This document shows, piece by piece, positions 1 to 8,783 of a DNA stretch of 64,000 nt. Made by a program: the position numbers and the translations under genes. Within the stretch, counting starts at the first letter, position 1. Each line of letters opens with the position of its first letter. This stretch comes from Lentisphaerota bacterium (GTDB lineage: Bacteria > Verrucomicrobiota > Lentisphaeria > Victivallales > Victivallaceae), in contig SUWG01000001.1 in assembly GCA_015061625.1 (NCBI GenBank), forward strand, positions 194,209 to 258,208, in the 5' to 3' direction. A model generated the notes under the pieces. The model saw only the letters and a program-made list of their open reading frames with translations, was not told the origin of the DNA and made no database searches.

Positions 1-681
1 AAAGTGCCGTTTGACAAACTTATTTTCGCCAATGGCGGCAATGCGGTGCGTCCGGGTATTCCGGGGGCGGAAAACGGCTTCACTCTGCGCAACTTATCCG
101 ATATGGAAATGATCGTTGCCCGGCTGGATGCCGGAGTAAAAAATGCGGTCATCATCGGCGGCGGAGTGCTGGGGCTGGAAATTGCCGACAGTCTGCTTAC
201 CAGAGAGATAAATACTGTGGTGCTGGAAGCGGCAAATCAACTTTTCCCCGGCAGATTATCCGCAAGTGATGCCGCCGCTCTGCTCGCCAGAGTCAATGCC
301 TTGAAAAATTTGCAGGTGTTTTGCGGCAAATGTGCTGCGAAAATCACCGATAACGGCGTGACACTGACCGACGGCACGGAATTCCCGGCGGATATCGTCA
401 TTCTTGCCACCGGAAGCCGGCCGGATACGGCTCTGGCGCAAAGTGCCGCAGTAGAGTGCAACCGGGGCGTGATCGTCAATGAATTCATGCAGAGCAGTAA
501 TGCGGATATTTTTGCCTGCGGTGATACAGCGGAAGCCAATGGAAAATGTTTCAATTTGTATATGGATGCCATGGCCAGCGGCAAGACGGCGGGAGCCAAT
601 GCCGCCGGGGTGCAGACCGTATTTGCCGCCAAACCGTCACCGGTGCGGTTGATGGCGTTGGGTGAAAAACTGGTGATGTGA
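1..681 (+). CDS. FAD/NAD(P)-dependent oxidoreductase, C-terminal part (cut by window edge)
   Basis: The frame is open at the left edge, so the N-terminal FAD site is missing; the GTG at base 4 should not be taken as the start. Visible in order are a glycine-rich NAD-binding motif (GGGVLGLEIADSL), a second-strand motif ATGSRPD, and the FAD-contacting motif IFACGDTAE near the end. This order is typical of the pyridine nucleotide-disulfide oxidoreductase family, most like small NADH:rubredoxin or nitrite-reductase-type reductases. There is no long dimerisation domain after the GD motif. It could supply electrons to rubredoxin-type proteins such as the rubrerythrin near 27 kb, but that is only inference. 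It ends with TGA directly abutting the convergent lipoprotein gene. Confidence 0.8.
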   Translation, partial: KVPFDKLIFANGGNAVRPGIPGAENGFTLRNLSDMEMIVARLDAGVKNAVIIGGGVLGLEIADSLLTREINTVVLEAANQLFPGRLSASDAAALLARVNALKNLQVFCGKCAAKITDNGVTLTDGTEFPADIVILATGSRPDTALAQSAAVECNRGVIVNEFMQSSNADIFACGDTAEANGKCFNLYMDAMASGKTAGANAAGVQTVFAAKPSPVRLMALGEKLVM

Positions 682-1203
682 TCACCGGGCGTTGGATAAC
701 AATTTGTTTTTCAAAGTCTGATCGGCGATATCCCGAACCAGTATTTCTGTGATCTGCCGCATACTTTTGCCGGATAAACCGGGAATCGTGACCGTGGTAA
801 CGTGTCCGTCAGCCATCATCACCGGCAGCCGGTCGCCGGTGCAGAATTCCGGTTTGACGAATACCACCGGCACATCGGCCGCATTGCCCGGCATTCTGCC
901 GATATTGCCGATGTAGACAAAGGATGAAAAATCCATTCCGGCACAGTATGGTGCGATATCAGCGAGCGTAGCAGGCATATTGTCATTATGGTCAAGAATA
1001 TACATTGCTATACCGGTGCCGATCTGTTTGAGTTCCATCTCATAATTGACCTGACTGGCCTGATTGCGGGCCTGAACCGCCGGAACTGCCGGAGAATTTT
1101 CTGCCGGGGCGGCTCCGGCTTTCTCCTCATCTTTGCCGCATCCGGTCAATAAAGCAGCACTGAAAATCATCGCACACCAAAGGGAACCGTTTTTTTTCAT
1201 CAT
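682..1203 (-). CDS. Lipoprotein with H-X9-DG-like (pseudopilin-type) C-terminal domain
   Basis: A 173-residue protein with a signal peptide ending in the lipobox LLTGC, so it is probably lipidated at that Cys. A Pro/Ala-rich linker follows, then a segment reading GTGIAMYILDHNDNMPATL and a late ADGHVTTV. This pattern resembles the secreted pseudopilin-like proteins carrying an H-X9-DG motif that are abundant in Planctomycetes and Lentisphaerae; the resemblance is by eye. The start is supported by AAGGAGG a few bases upstream. It is a single gene with its own promoter at 1238-1266. The function is unknown; an envelope or secreted role is likely. Confidence 0.7.
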   Translation of the reverse strand: MMKKNGSLWCAMIFSAALLTGCGKDEEKAGAAPAENSPAVPAVQARNQASQVNYEMELKQIGTGIAMYILDHNDNMPATLADIAPYCAGMDFSSFVYIGNIGRMPGNAADVPVVFVKPEFCTGDRLPVMMADGHVTTVTIPGLSGKSMRQITEILVRDIADQTLKNKLLSNAR

Positions 1204-1237
1204 GACACCTCCTTATCGGTTATCAGCCTTCTGCCGG

Positions 1238-1266
1238 AATATACTCCGGCGGCAGATAAAATGCAA
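1238..1266 (-). promoter_or_regulatory. Promoter of the lipoprotein gene
   Basis: On the minus strand, TTGCAT (1261-1266), a 17 bp spacer and TATATT (1238-1243), 35 bases before the start codon. It matches the TTGnnn-17-TATATT pattern seen repeatedly in this window. Confidence 0.65.
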
Positions 1267-1307
1267 TATCTTCCCCAAAAAATTTCCGGAAAAATTTTCC
1301 CCGGCAG

Positions 1308-1336
1308 TTGATTTTATCACCGGAATGATGTATTTT
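1308..1336 (+). promoter_or_regulatory. Promoter of the kinase-fold gene
   Basis: TTGATT (1308-1313), a 17 bp spacer and TATTTT (1331-1336), 26 bases before the start codon at 1363. It is divergent from the lipoprotein promoter. Confidence 0.55.
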
Positions 1337-1362
1337 GTCTGCTGACCCAAGGAGTTATTTTT

Positions 1363-2343
1363 ATGGAATATATCGGACATTTACCATCATGCGATCCGCT
1401 TTACGACTTTCTCAAATATGATATCATGCCGCAAGTCGGCTGTTCCGGCGCAGAGGGCTTCCGGGTCTTTGCCAGCAAATCCTCTCACGCCGTTTACATC
1501 TATGAAGACCGCGCCAGCAATGTCAAAGTGGTCGGCAAATTTTTCGCCGCCGGTGAACCGGATCGGGAACGTGCCAAACGTAAAATGTACCGGGAATTTC
1601 ACAATATCAATGAATTCCGCACTCTGACCGGAGAATCCCACTACGTTGCCAGAGCCTTGGGCTGCAATGAAAATCTCGACTGTCTGCTGGTGGTCGAATA
1701 TTGTTACGGCGAAGCCCTCGATTCGATCATCCGCCGGGCGATCACGGAAAAAAATGATGCTCTGCTCTTTGACAAACTTAAAGCTCTGGCCAACTTCCTT
1801 GCCACGGTACACAACCGTTCCGCCCGGCCGGTGATGGTGGATTTTCACCGGATATGCAACTATGCGGAAAATATCATCCGCCAGTTATCCGGCATCCTTC
1901 ACCCCGGAGAAGCGGAATATTTTTACCATCGGATCACCCGTTACCGCCACGATCCGTTGATGTATCAGGATCAGGAAGTGACCACCCACGGTGATGCGAC
2001 ACCGGCCAACTTCTTTTTCGGTGACGGAATGTATGTGATAACCTTTGATCTGGAGCGTATGCAGCGCAGTGACCGGCTCTTTGATACCGGCCGCATCGCC
2101 GGAGAATTGCAGCACTTCTTTTTACAGCATACCGGCAACAAATATGCCGCCGAACCATTCATCGGCCACTTCCTCTGGGAATACTGCACCCACTTCCCGG
2201 ATCGTGACCGGGCCTTTGCCAGCATCACCGCCAGAGTGCCGTTTTATATGGCTATGACCCTGCTGCGGATCGCCAGAAACAACTATTTCGACCGCTCTTA
2301 CCGCAGAAAATTGATCGACGAGGCCAAATTGACTTTGGCATGA
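1363..2343 (+). CDS. Aminoglycoside phosphotransferase-like (APH/choline kinase fold) protein
   Basis: 326 residues. The C-terminal half has HGDATPANFFF, matching the Brenner-type catalytic motif HGDxxxxN, followed by ITFDLERM, where the Asp fits the metal-binding position of APH-fold kinases. An N-lobe segment VKVVGKFF may hold the ATP-contacting Lys. These motifs place it in the APH/choline kinase superfamily; the substrate cannot be told from sequence, and many members phosphorylate small metabolites rather than antibiotics. AGGAG before the ATG supports the start. The HAD phosphatase-like gene follows closely, so the two probably form an operon. Confidence 0.75.
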   Translation: MEYIGHLPSCDPLYDFLKYDIMPQVGCSGAEGFRVFASKSSHAVYIYEDRASNVKVVGKFFAAGEPDRERAKRKMYREFHNINEFRTLTGESHYVARALGCNENLDCLLVVEYCYGEALDSIIRRAITEKNDALLFDKLKALANFLATVHNRSARPVMVDFHRICNYAENIIRQLSGILHPGEAEYFYHRITRYRHDPLMYQDQEVTTHGDATPANFFFGDGMYVITFDLERMQRSDRLFDTGRIAGELQHFFLQHTGNKYAAEPFIGHFLWEYCTHFPDRDRAFASITARVPFYMAMTLLRIARNNYFDRSYRRKLIDEAKLTLA

Positions 2344-2360
2344 TACAGGAGATTTTCACG

Positions 2361-3074
2361 ATGATTAAAGCCATTATTTTCGACATCAACGGCACTGTGA
2401 CCGATATTTATACCAGCGAAAGTGACGACCACATCTGGCGCACGACCGCCAATTTTCTGGATTATCACGGCATAAAAATCGCCCCGGAAAAGTTGAAGCA
2501 GGAATATTTTTTCCGCCTCAAAAGGCAGAAAGAGGAACGCAATGAACCATTCCCGGAATTTGATGTGGTCGCCCTTTTCGCCTCGATCATTGCCGATCAC
2601 TCCGGCGGGGAAGATCCGGAATTATCCCGCAATACGGCGTTGCTTTTCCGGGCGGCGGGCAGATACAAACTGCAACTTTACGACGGGGTGAAAGAGGTGC
2701 TGGATATGTTGCAGAAAAAATACCTGCTCGCGGCAGTTTCCGACGGGCAGAAGATCTGGGCACTGCCGGAAATCGAATCCGTCGGCCTGGGCGGATTTTT
2801 CCGGGAAGTAATCATTTCCAGCGATCACGGTTTCCGCAAACCTGACCGGCGGATGTTCGATATGGCGTTGAAAAAGCTGCAGATCAGACCGGATGAAGCG
2901 ATCTATGTGGGCAACGATATGTTCCACGATATTTACGGAGCGAAGCAGGCCGGTATGAAAAGTGTATTTTTCCGTTCCAATCAGGGGAATCAGGAATTCT
3001 GCGGTGCCGAAGCGGATTACATCATTTACAACTTCCGCGAATTGCCCGATGCGGTAAAGTTTCTGGAAAAATAA
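2361..3074 (+). CDS. HAD-superfamily hydrolase with DxN motif I
   Basis: 238 residues from the ATG at 2361, chosen over the in-frame ATG at 2340 because AGGAG lies at 2347-2351. Motif I reads FDINGTVTD: the nucleophile Asp is kept, but the second Asp normally used as general acid/base in phosphatases is Asn. Further along are VSDG (motif II Ser region), SSDHGFRKPDRRMF (motif III Lys) and VGNDMFHDIYGAKQAG (motif IV). The family covers phosphatases, dehalogenases and related enzymes; the Asn leaves true phosphatase activity uncertain. It is probably co-transcribed with the kinase-fold gene just upstream. Confidence 0.8.
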   Translation: MIKAIIFDINGTVTDIYTSESDDHIWRTTANFLDYHGIKIAPEKLKQEYFFRLKRQKEERNEPFPEFDVVALFASIIADHSGGEDPELSRNTALLFRAAGRYKLQLYDGVKEVLDMLQKKYLLAAVSDGQKIWALPEIESVGLGGFFREVIISSDHGFRKPDRRMFDMALKKLQIRPDEAIYVGNDMFHDIYGAKQAGMKSVFFRSNQGNQEFCGAEADYIIYNFRELPDAVKFLEK

Positions 3075-3137
3075 CTCCGGCAGCCGGATAAATGTGGTAA
3101 TTTCCGGCACATTATCCGCAAATAAAAGCGGCAATCA

Positions 3138-3166
3138 TTGCAAAAAACTCCTTTACGGGTTATATT
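3138..3166 (+). promoter_or_regulatory. Promoter of the rhamnosidase-like gene
   Basis: TTGCAA (3138-3143), a 17 bp spacer and TATATT (3161-3166), 42 bases before the start at 3209. CCTTTACG (3150-3157) and CGTAAAGG near 3192-3199 are reverse complements flanking the -10 and start region; a regulatory role for them is only possible. Confidence 0.65.
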
Positions 3167-3208
3167 TTACCGTTGGATGCACAAAAATCAACGTAAAGGA
3201 TACATCTT

Positions 3209-5584
3209 ATGATAAAACAAGCCCGCTGGATCGCCCCCGCCGGGGTGGAGGATATGAAACCATGTCATTTTCTTGCCATCAAAGAATTTGATATCAACGA
3301 AGTTCCGGAAGAATTGCTCCTGCAACTCACCTGCGACGGCAACTATCTGCTGGAAGTCAACCGTCAGACCGTCGGCCGCGGCCCCGCCCGCGGCACCCGG
3401 AGCGTGGCATTCTACGATGAATACGATATTTCCGGCTTCCTGCACCGCGGCAGAAATCAGGTCGCCATTCTGGTCAACTGCATGAATATCAACGCTCAAG
3501 CCACCTGGCCGATCACTCCGGCACTCCGCGCGGCGATCGGCAGCACTTATTTGAGCGATGAATCGTGGGCAACCTATGTCTGCGATCACGAATTCCCGGT
3601 CGGCGGCCCGATGTATACCGGTCAATCCGGTTTCGCCCAGTACCGCGATATGAATTTTGACTTTCATCTTGCCCTGCCGGAAAGAGCCGTGACTATCGCC
3701 ATTGCCGAAACTTCGCCATTGGTCGCCAAAGAGTTGCGCAAAAGAGACATCCCCATGCCGCTGGAAACAACGGTGCTTCCGGCGGATATCGCCGCCGCCG
3801 CCGAAGTTCCCCCCTGTGACCTCAACTGCATGGAATTCGCCCGGATCAACACTTCTGAAGCCCACCTGCCGCTGCCGGAAAACAGCGAAAGCATCCTCTC
3901 TCGCCTCACTCTGCCCGGCCGGGAAGCGATCACTTTGCCCGATGTGAAAAATATCGCTCTGGTCATCGACTTTGCCAAAGAGGTCAGCGGCCGGGTGGAG
4001 ATCGTCATCGATGCCCCCGCCGGCAGTGTCGCTGATATCGTCTATGAGGAAGAACTCTATCAGGGCGACCGTCTGCGGGCCGATCACACGCATACCAACC
4101 CGACTTATCAATTCTGCGACCGCTGTATTCTGCGTGAAGGCAGACAGACCATCGGCAATCTCATCATGGAACGCGGCTTCCGCATGGTGCAGCTCACACT
4201 GCGCAATTTGAGCCGTCCGGCAAAAATTTACAGCATCCGGGCGGTCGATGTGCGCTATCCCTTTGCCCCCAGAGCGCAATTTTTCAGCAGTGACTATCAA
4301 CTCAACCGCCTCTGGGAGTGCGCCATAGAGACTATTTCCGCCTGCACGACGGATATTTTCACCGACTGCCCGTGGCGCGAAAGACTCTTTTACTGCAACG
4401 ATATGGTGATCGAAAACCGGGTGGCTCTCAAACTTTTCGGCGATCCGGCGATCCACAAACGGGCGTTGCGCATGGTCTTTTCCCAGAAGCGCAAAGATGG
4501 ACTTTTCACCAGTACCAGTCCGTCGATGATCGATGAGATTCCGGAAGGCAAAACCAACTTCCACGTGATCCTGTCGGGCAACCTCACGCTGGCGATCTCG
4601 GTGCTTGATTACTATTTGCATACCGGCGACAAAGAGATGGTCAGAGAGTGTTTCGGACAACTCAAAAAGATGCTCGATACTTTCAAATCATGGAAAGATG
4701 AGCGCGGTATCATCACCCCGCCGGTAAAATATTGGAACTTCGTGGATTGGTCGTTTGAACTCAACGGCATGGAACTCAACGGGAAACCGACTTCCCTGCT
4801 CAACTTCCTCTACATCATCGCCGCCGGAGCATTCAACCGGCTTGCCGGTGCCATCGGGGAGGAAGTACTGGAAAGCAATGACGAACTGGAACGCATCTGC
4901 CGCAACAGCGTGGAAACATTCTACTCGGAAAAAGACGGTTTTTTCCTTAATTCCACGGCAGATATCACCGCTCCGGATGCCTATTTGAGTGCCCTGGGCG
5001 TACCCCCGGAAAAGGGCTTCGTGATCGACCGCAGCAGCCGTCTGGCTCATGCGCTGGCGTTGCTCGCCGGTGCCGATCCGGCTCTGTGCGGCAGATTCGC
5101 CGATGAATCTCTGCTCACTCCGGAACTTTACTACGGCATTTTCCTGCTCGACGGTTACGAAAAAGCGCAGGAACCGCTGGCGGCTCTGCGCTACATCCGC
5201 ACTCACTGGGGCAAAATGCTCGATAGCGGCACGCCGACTCTGTGGGAAAACGGCGTTCACAAGATCGGCAAAGCCGGTTTCGGCGGTTCTGCCAGTCTGT
5301 GTCACGGTTTCAGTTCCTCACCGGCGGCATTTCTGCAAACGGTCATCCTCGGTGTTGCGCCGCTGGCTCCGGGTTTTACCCGCTTCAAATTTGCGCCGCA
5401 ATGTGCGGATTTGAGTTTCGCCAAAGGCGTGATCCCGACCCCGGCCGGTTCGATCCGGGTACAGTGGGAGAAAAAAGATGGATTGTTGCTCGCTTCGATC
5501 CATGTGCCGTCAGGATGCACCGCCGAAACTGAACAGGGCATTTTGACCGCCGGAGAACACACCTTGACCCTTAAAGCACAGTAA
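3209..5584 (+). CDS. Alpha-L-rhamnosidase-like glycoside hydrolase (GH78 type)
   Basis: 791 residues with no obvious signal peptide, so probably cytoplasmic. The N-terminal third is beta-rich (NYLLEVNRQTVGRGPARGT), as in the accessory beta-sandwiches of GH78 enzymes. Near residues 378-397 stands TDIFTDCPWRERLFYCND, which fits the DCPxRxER catalytic-region signature of GH78 (alpha/alpha)6 barrels. TPTLWE near residue 680 and a C-terminal beta-domain (FTRFKFAPQ) also fit the family. It would release terminal L-rhamnose from plant or microbial glycans, but other substrates are possible. AAAGGA precedes the start. It is single-gene, with its own promoter. Confidence 0.75.
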   Translation: MIKQARWIAPAGVEDMKPCHFLAIKEFDINEVPEELLLQLTCDGNYLLEVNRQTVGRGPARGTRSVAFYDEYDISGFLHRGRNQVAILVNCMNINAQATWPITPALRAAIGSTYLSDESWATYVCDHEFPVGGPMYTGQSGFAQYRDMNFDFHLALPERAVTIAIAETSPLVAKELRKRDIPMPLETTVLPADIAAAAEVPPCDLNCMEFARINTSEAHLPLPENSESILSRLTLPGREAITLPDVKNIALVIDFAKEVSGRVEIVIDAPAGSVADIVYEEELYQGDRLRADHTHTNPTYQFCDRCILREGRQTIGNLIMERGFRMVQLTLRNLSRPAKIYSIRAVDVRYPFAPRAQFFSSDYQLNRLWECAIETISACTTDIFTDCPWRERLFYCNDMVIENRVALKLFGDPAIHKRALRMVFSQKRKDGLFTSTSPSMIDEIPEGKTNFHVILSGNLTLAISVLDYYLHTGDKEMVRECFGQLKKMLDTFKSWKDERGIITPPVKYWNFVDWSFELNGMELNGKPTSLLNFLYIIAAGAFNRLAGAIGEEVLESNDELERICRNSVETFYSEKDGFFLNSTADITAPDAYLSALGVPPEKGFVIDRSSRLAHALALLAGADPALCGRFADESLLTPELYYGIFLLDGYEKAQEPLAALRYIRTHWGKMLDSGTPTLWENGVHKIGKAGFGGSASLCHGFSSSPAAFLQTVILGVAPLAPGFTRFKFAPQCADLSFAKGVIPTPAGSIRVQWEKKDGLLLASIHVPSGCTAETEQGILTAGEHTLTLKAQ

Positions 5585-5598
5585 AATTCAGGGAAAAC

Positions 5599-5635
5599 TT
5601 GCAATTATTCTGCAACATGGGTATATTATACCCAT
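5599..5635 (+). promoter_or_regulatory. Promoter with overlapping palindromic operator
   Basis: TTGCAA (5599-5604), a 17 bp spacer and TATATT (5622-5627) precede the exonuclease gene. A perfect 19 bp palindrome, ATGGGTATATTATACCCAT (5617-5635), covers the -10 box, as expected for a repressor site. The regulator is not identifiable from the window. Confidence 0.6.
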
Positions 5636-5669
5636 ACGGGAAAAAATTCAGTTAAGGAGCATTTTTGCG

Positions 5670-6458
5670 ATGTTGGAAAATTTACAACTTACCCGCCCGC
5701 TGGCGTTCTTTGATATCGAAAGCACCGGAGTCGTGCCACAGCGCGACCGTATCGTGGAGATCGCCGTGATGAAAGTCATGCCCGACGGCACTTCCAGAAC
5801 CACCGTGCGGCGGCTCAATCCGGGAATGCCGATACCGCCGGGAGCAACGGCGATCCACGGCATCAGCGATGCAGATGTCGCTGATTGTCCGCAATTTGCC
5901 GATATTGCCGACAAATTGCTGGCTTATCTGGATGGCTGTGATCTTGCCGGTTACAACATTCAGGGTTTCGATGTGCCGCTGTTGGAAAATGAATTCAAAA
6001 GAGTCGGTCTGGAATTCAACACTGCCGACCGCAATATCATCGATGCCTACAATATTTTCTGCAAACTTTATCCGCGCACTCTGACTGCCGCATACAAATT
6101 TTTCTGCGGCAAAGATCTGGAAGGGGCCCACGGAGCCGCCGCCGATACGGAAGCGACCTTTGAAGTGCTGCTCGGCCAGTTGGCCAAACACCCGGAACTG
6201 CCCCGTTCCGCCGCGGAATTGGCGCAGTGGTCGGATATGACCGATCCCGATGCCGTTGACCGCAACCGCCGCTTCAAATGGAATGGCGATGAGGTGGTCG
6301 TCAACTTCGGCAAATATGCCGGACGCACCTTGAAAGATATTTCCGAAAATGAACCGGGATTTCTGCGCTGGATCATCAAAAGCGACTTCCCCGATGAGGT
6401 GCGTTCCATCGCCGAAAAGGCTCTGGTCGGAATTTTCCCGGAGCGTAAAAAATCATGA
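5670..6458 (+). CDS. DnaQ-like DEDD 3'-5' exonuclease with ExoX-type C-terminal domain
   Basis: 262 residues. ExoI motif FFDIESTG (D and E ligands), ExoII region LAGYNIQGFDVPLL (Asp ligand) and ExoIII HGAAADTEAT (H and D) give the DEDDh set of the RNase T/DnaQ fold. After residue about 205, the segment VVNFGKYAGRTLKDI followed by GFLRWIIKSDFP matches the small domain seen at the C-terminus of exodeoxyribonuclease X-like proteins. It likely trims 3' ends in DNA repair or recombination; it is unlikely to be the Pol III proofreading subunit because of the extra domain. The next gene overlaps its stop (ATGA). Confidence 0.85.
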   Translation: MLENLQLTRPLAFFDIESTGVVPQRDRIVEIAVMKVMPDGTSRTTVRRLNPGMPIPPGATAIHGISDADVADCPQFADIADKLLAYLDGCDLAGYNIQGFDVPLLENEFKRVGLEFNTADRNIIDAYNIFCKLYPRTLTAAYKFFCGKDLEGAHGAAADTEATFEVLLGQLAKHPELPRSAAELAQWSDMTDPDAVDRNRRFKWNGDEVVVNFGKYAGRTLKDISENEPGFLRWIIKSDFPDEVRSIAEKALVGIFPERKKS

Positions 6459-7294
6459 GCCTTTCCCCGGAAACTTTGCAACTGGCCTCCATGCTCGACG
6501 ATCAGGATAATGATGTCGGGCTCAATGTGCTTGCTCAGTTGCTCAACCGGGAAGATGAAGTTGAGGAGTTGTCAAGGATATTGCAGGAATATCCCGACCC
6601 GCTGGTGCGCAAAAGGATACATACATTGCAGAATGCTTTTGTCATGCGCCGACGGCGGCGGCAGATCAGTGCCATGCTCAAAGAGGCCGTGCCGCCGGAT
6701 ATCATCGGCACGCTGATCTCATTGCATTTGCTGTGGTTCGACAAGGATAATCCGGCGGATATCCGGCGGGATGTGGAAAAGTTTATGGAATCGGCCGCCG
6801 CATTTCCCATGACTTCGCTGGATGATCTGGAAATATTCATGCGGCAAAACCGTTTCCTGCCGGAAAATGAGACCACCATCCGCCCGGAAAGTTACTGTCT
6901 GGGAACGGTGATATTTCACCGTCTGGGGGCGACTTCGACCCTGATGGCACTCGGTCTGGCGTTGTTGAATGATGAAAAAAAGTATCAGGCGGTCAGAGTG
7001 CTGGGGCAATTTGCCATCCGGGATGAGCGCGGCAGAGTATTGCTGGGTCACGGTTCGTGGCGGCAGGAAAGTCTGCCGGAAAATTTTCCGGTGGAGTATT
7101 GGCCGGTTGGGAAGTTGTTGCGCTATATTGCGGTGACACTGCTTTCCTGTGCGGTAAACAGTGACAGTTACCGTTATGTGATGAGCATAACCAGAGTGCT
7201 GACCGGCAACGAAGAAAAAAATGTGTTTGACAATTTTCCGTATCCGTATTGTGCCGGTGAGGAAATGTTGGGAGATGGGAAACAACTGTTTTGA
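6455..7294 (+). CDS. Conserved hypothetical protein, possibly SirB1/transglutaminase-like
   Basis: 279 residues, translationally coupled to the exonuclease by a 4-base overlap. The N-terminal half is helical and charged (RKRIHTLQNAFVMRRRRR). A central stretch (LDDLEIFMRQNRFL, then CLGTVIFHRLGATSTLMALG) loosely recalls the SirB1-type transglutaminase-like fold, where a region of a similar kind describes family specificity, but I cannot see a clear Cys-His-Asp triad. No signal peptide is visible. I do not assign a function; its place at the head of a nadC-ruvA-priA run says only that it is constitutively co-expressed. Confidence 0.6.
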   Translation: MSLSPETLQLASMLDDQDNDVGLNVLAQLLNREDEVEELSRILQEYPDPLVRKRIHTLQNAFVMRRRRRQISAMLKEAVPPDIIGTLISLHLLWFDKDNPADIRRDVEKFMESAAAFPMTSLDDLEIFMRQNRFLPENETTIRPESYCLGTVIFHRLGATSTLMALGLALLNDEKKYQAVRVLGQFAIRDERGRVLLGHGSWRQESLPENFPVEYWPVGKLLRYIAVTLLSCAVNSDSYRYVMSITRVLTGNEEKNVFDNFPYPYCAGEEMLGDGKQLF

Positions 7295-7312
7295 CATTCA
7301 GGAGGAAATATT

Positions 7313-8179
7313 ATGAGTAACATTGACTGGAAAAGAGTGGATATTCTGATCGATCTGGCCTTGGAAGAAGACCTCGGCGACCGCGGAGACACCACCACGC
7401 TGGCGTGCGTACCGGAATCGGCGCAGTCGCGTGCCATTCTGCTTTGCAAGGAAGATGAGATGATCCTGGCCGGTATCGACGTGGCCAAGCGGGTCTTTCA
7501 GAAAATCGATCCGGCACTGGAATTCACCGCATTGAAACACGACGGCGATCTCTGTGTCAGAGGTGAAAAACTGGCGGTCATCACCGGTTCCGCCAGAGCC
7601 ATCCTCACCGGGGAACGCACCGCATTGAACTTCATCCAGCGGCTCTGCGGCGTGGCGACGATGTCGCACTTCTACGCCAGAGAATTGCAGGATTCCTCCT
7701 GCGTGGTGCTGGATACCCGCAAGACCACCCCCGGCTACCGCAATCTGGAAAAATATGCCGTCGCGGTCGGCGGAGCGGGCAATCACCGCATCGGATTGTA
7801 TGACCGCATCATGATCAAAGACAACCACCGGGAATTGGCCGCTTTGGAGGGCGACGGTGCCATCACCAGAGCCGTCAACCGGGCCAGAAGTGCTTATCCG
7901 GATCTGGAAATCGAAGTTGAGGCCGACACGCTTGACGAAGTTGCCGAAGCGGCAAATTGCGGCGTGGAACACATCATGCTGGATAATATGTCCAATGATG
8001 AGATGAAAAAAGCTGTGGCGATCGTTGCCGGGCGGGCGAAACTGGAAGCCTCCGGCGGCATCACCATCAAACGGCTGGCTTCCATCGGTCAGATCGGGGT
8101 GGATTTTGTTTCTTCCGGAGCGTTGACCCATTCGGTGCGTTCCATGGATATCTCACTGGATATTGAGGTGGTGAAATGA
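7313..8179 (+). CDS. nadC: Nicotinate-nucleotide pyrophosphorylase (carboxylating), quinolinate phosphoribosyltransferase
   Basis: 288 residues, the usual family length. It converts quinolinate and PRPP to nicotinate mononucleotide in de novo NAD synthesis. Visible family motifs include ALEEDLGDRGDTTT near the N-terminus, the DTRKTTPGYRNLEKYAV segment with phosphate- and quinolinate-binding Arg/Lys, GGAGNHRIGLYD, IKDNH, EVEADTLDE and the C-terminal LEASGGI. AGGAGG stands before the ATG. The stop overlaps the start of ruvA (ATGA). No nadA or nadB is in the window. Confidence 0.95.
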   Translation: MSNIDWKRVDILIDLALEEDLGDRGDTTTLACVPESAQSRAILLCKEDEMILAGIDVAKRVFQKIDPALEFTALKHDGDLCVRGEKLAVITGSARAILTGERTALNFIQRLCGVATMSHFYARELQDSSCVVLDTRKTTPGYRNLEKYAVAVGGAGNHRIGLYDRIMIKDNHRELAALEGDGAITRAVNRARSAYPDLEIEVEADTLDEVAEAANCGVEHIMLDNMSNDEMKKAVAIVAGRAKLEASGGITIKRLASIGQIGVDFVSSGALTHSVRSMDISLDIEVVK

Positions 8180-8766
8180 TCGGATTGCTTTCGGGCAAAT
8201 TGATCGACAAGGATTTTTCCAGTTGTCTGCTCGATGTCAACGGGGTCGGTTTTGAGGTGCTTATTCCGCTTTCCACCTTTGATGTTCTGCCGTTGAATGA
8301 AGAAAAGGTCACGCTCCACATCCACACGGCGGTGCGGGAAGATGCGATCACGCTTTTCGGTTTTGCTTCCAGAGATGAGAAAAAACTTTTCCAGCAGTTG
8401 ATCAATGTTTCCGGTGTCGGCGGCAAACTGGCACTCAATGTGTTAAGTGCGATGCCGGCAGCAAATTTCTGTGCTGCGATCGCTTCCGGGGATGTGAAAA
8501 GTTTATCCCGGATCAACGGAGTCGGCAAGCGCACTGCTGAAAGGCTCATCGTGGAACTTAAAGGCAAACTGGAAAATCTCGATCCTGCCGCCGCACCGCC
8601 GACCGGCAACAGTGATGCCGCTGATGCCGCTGCGGCTCTGGAACAATTAGGCTACCGCAAAGATGCGGTCAACAAGACCATCAATGCGCTGGTCGCTGAA
8701 TTGCCGCCAAACGAGTGTACGGTGGAAAATCTGATCCGGGCCGCTTTGATGCGGTTGAATTTCTGA
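8176..8766 (+). CDS. ruvA: Holliday junction DNA helicase subunit RuvA
   Basis: 196 residues. It binds four-way junctions as a tetramer and loads RuvB for branch migration. The N-terminal OB domain begins MIGLLSGKLI, a helix-hairpin-helix is seen at VSGVGGKLALNVLS and a second at INGVGKRTAERLIVELKGK, followed by an acidic/Ala-rich linker and the C-terminal RuvB-binding helices (ALEQLGYRKDAV). RuvB and RuvC are not next to it here. It is translationally coupled to nadC. Confidence 0.95.
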   Translation: MIGLLSGKLIDKDFSSCLLDVNGVGFEVLIPLSTFDVLPLNEEKVTLHIHTAVREDAITLFGFASRDEKKLFQQLINVSGVGGKLALNVLSAMPAANFCAAIASGDVKSLSRINGVGKRTAERLIVELKGKLENLDPAAAPPTGNSDAADAAAALEQLGYRKDAVNKTINALVAELPPNECTVENLIRAALMRLNF

Positions 8767-8783
8767 CTTTCACGGGGATATAT

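Noticed and set aside
3188..4660. 490-codon frame antisense to the rhamnosidase-like gene
   Set aside because: It is opposite a gene with clear family motifs; its composition (His, Gly, Phe-rich) is typical of antisense frames caused by codon bias.
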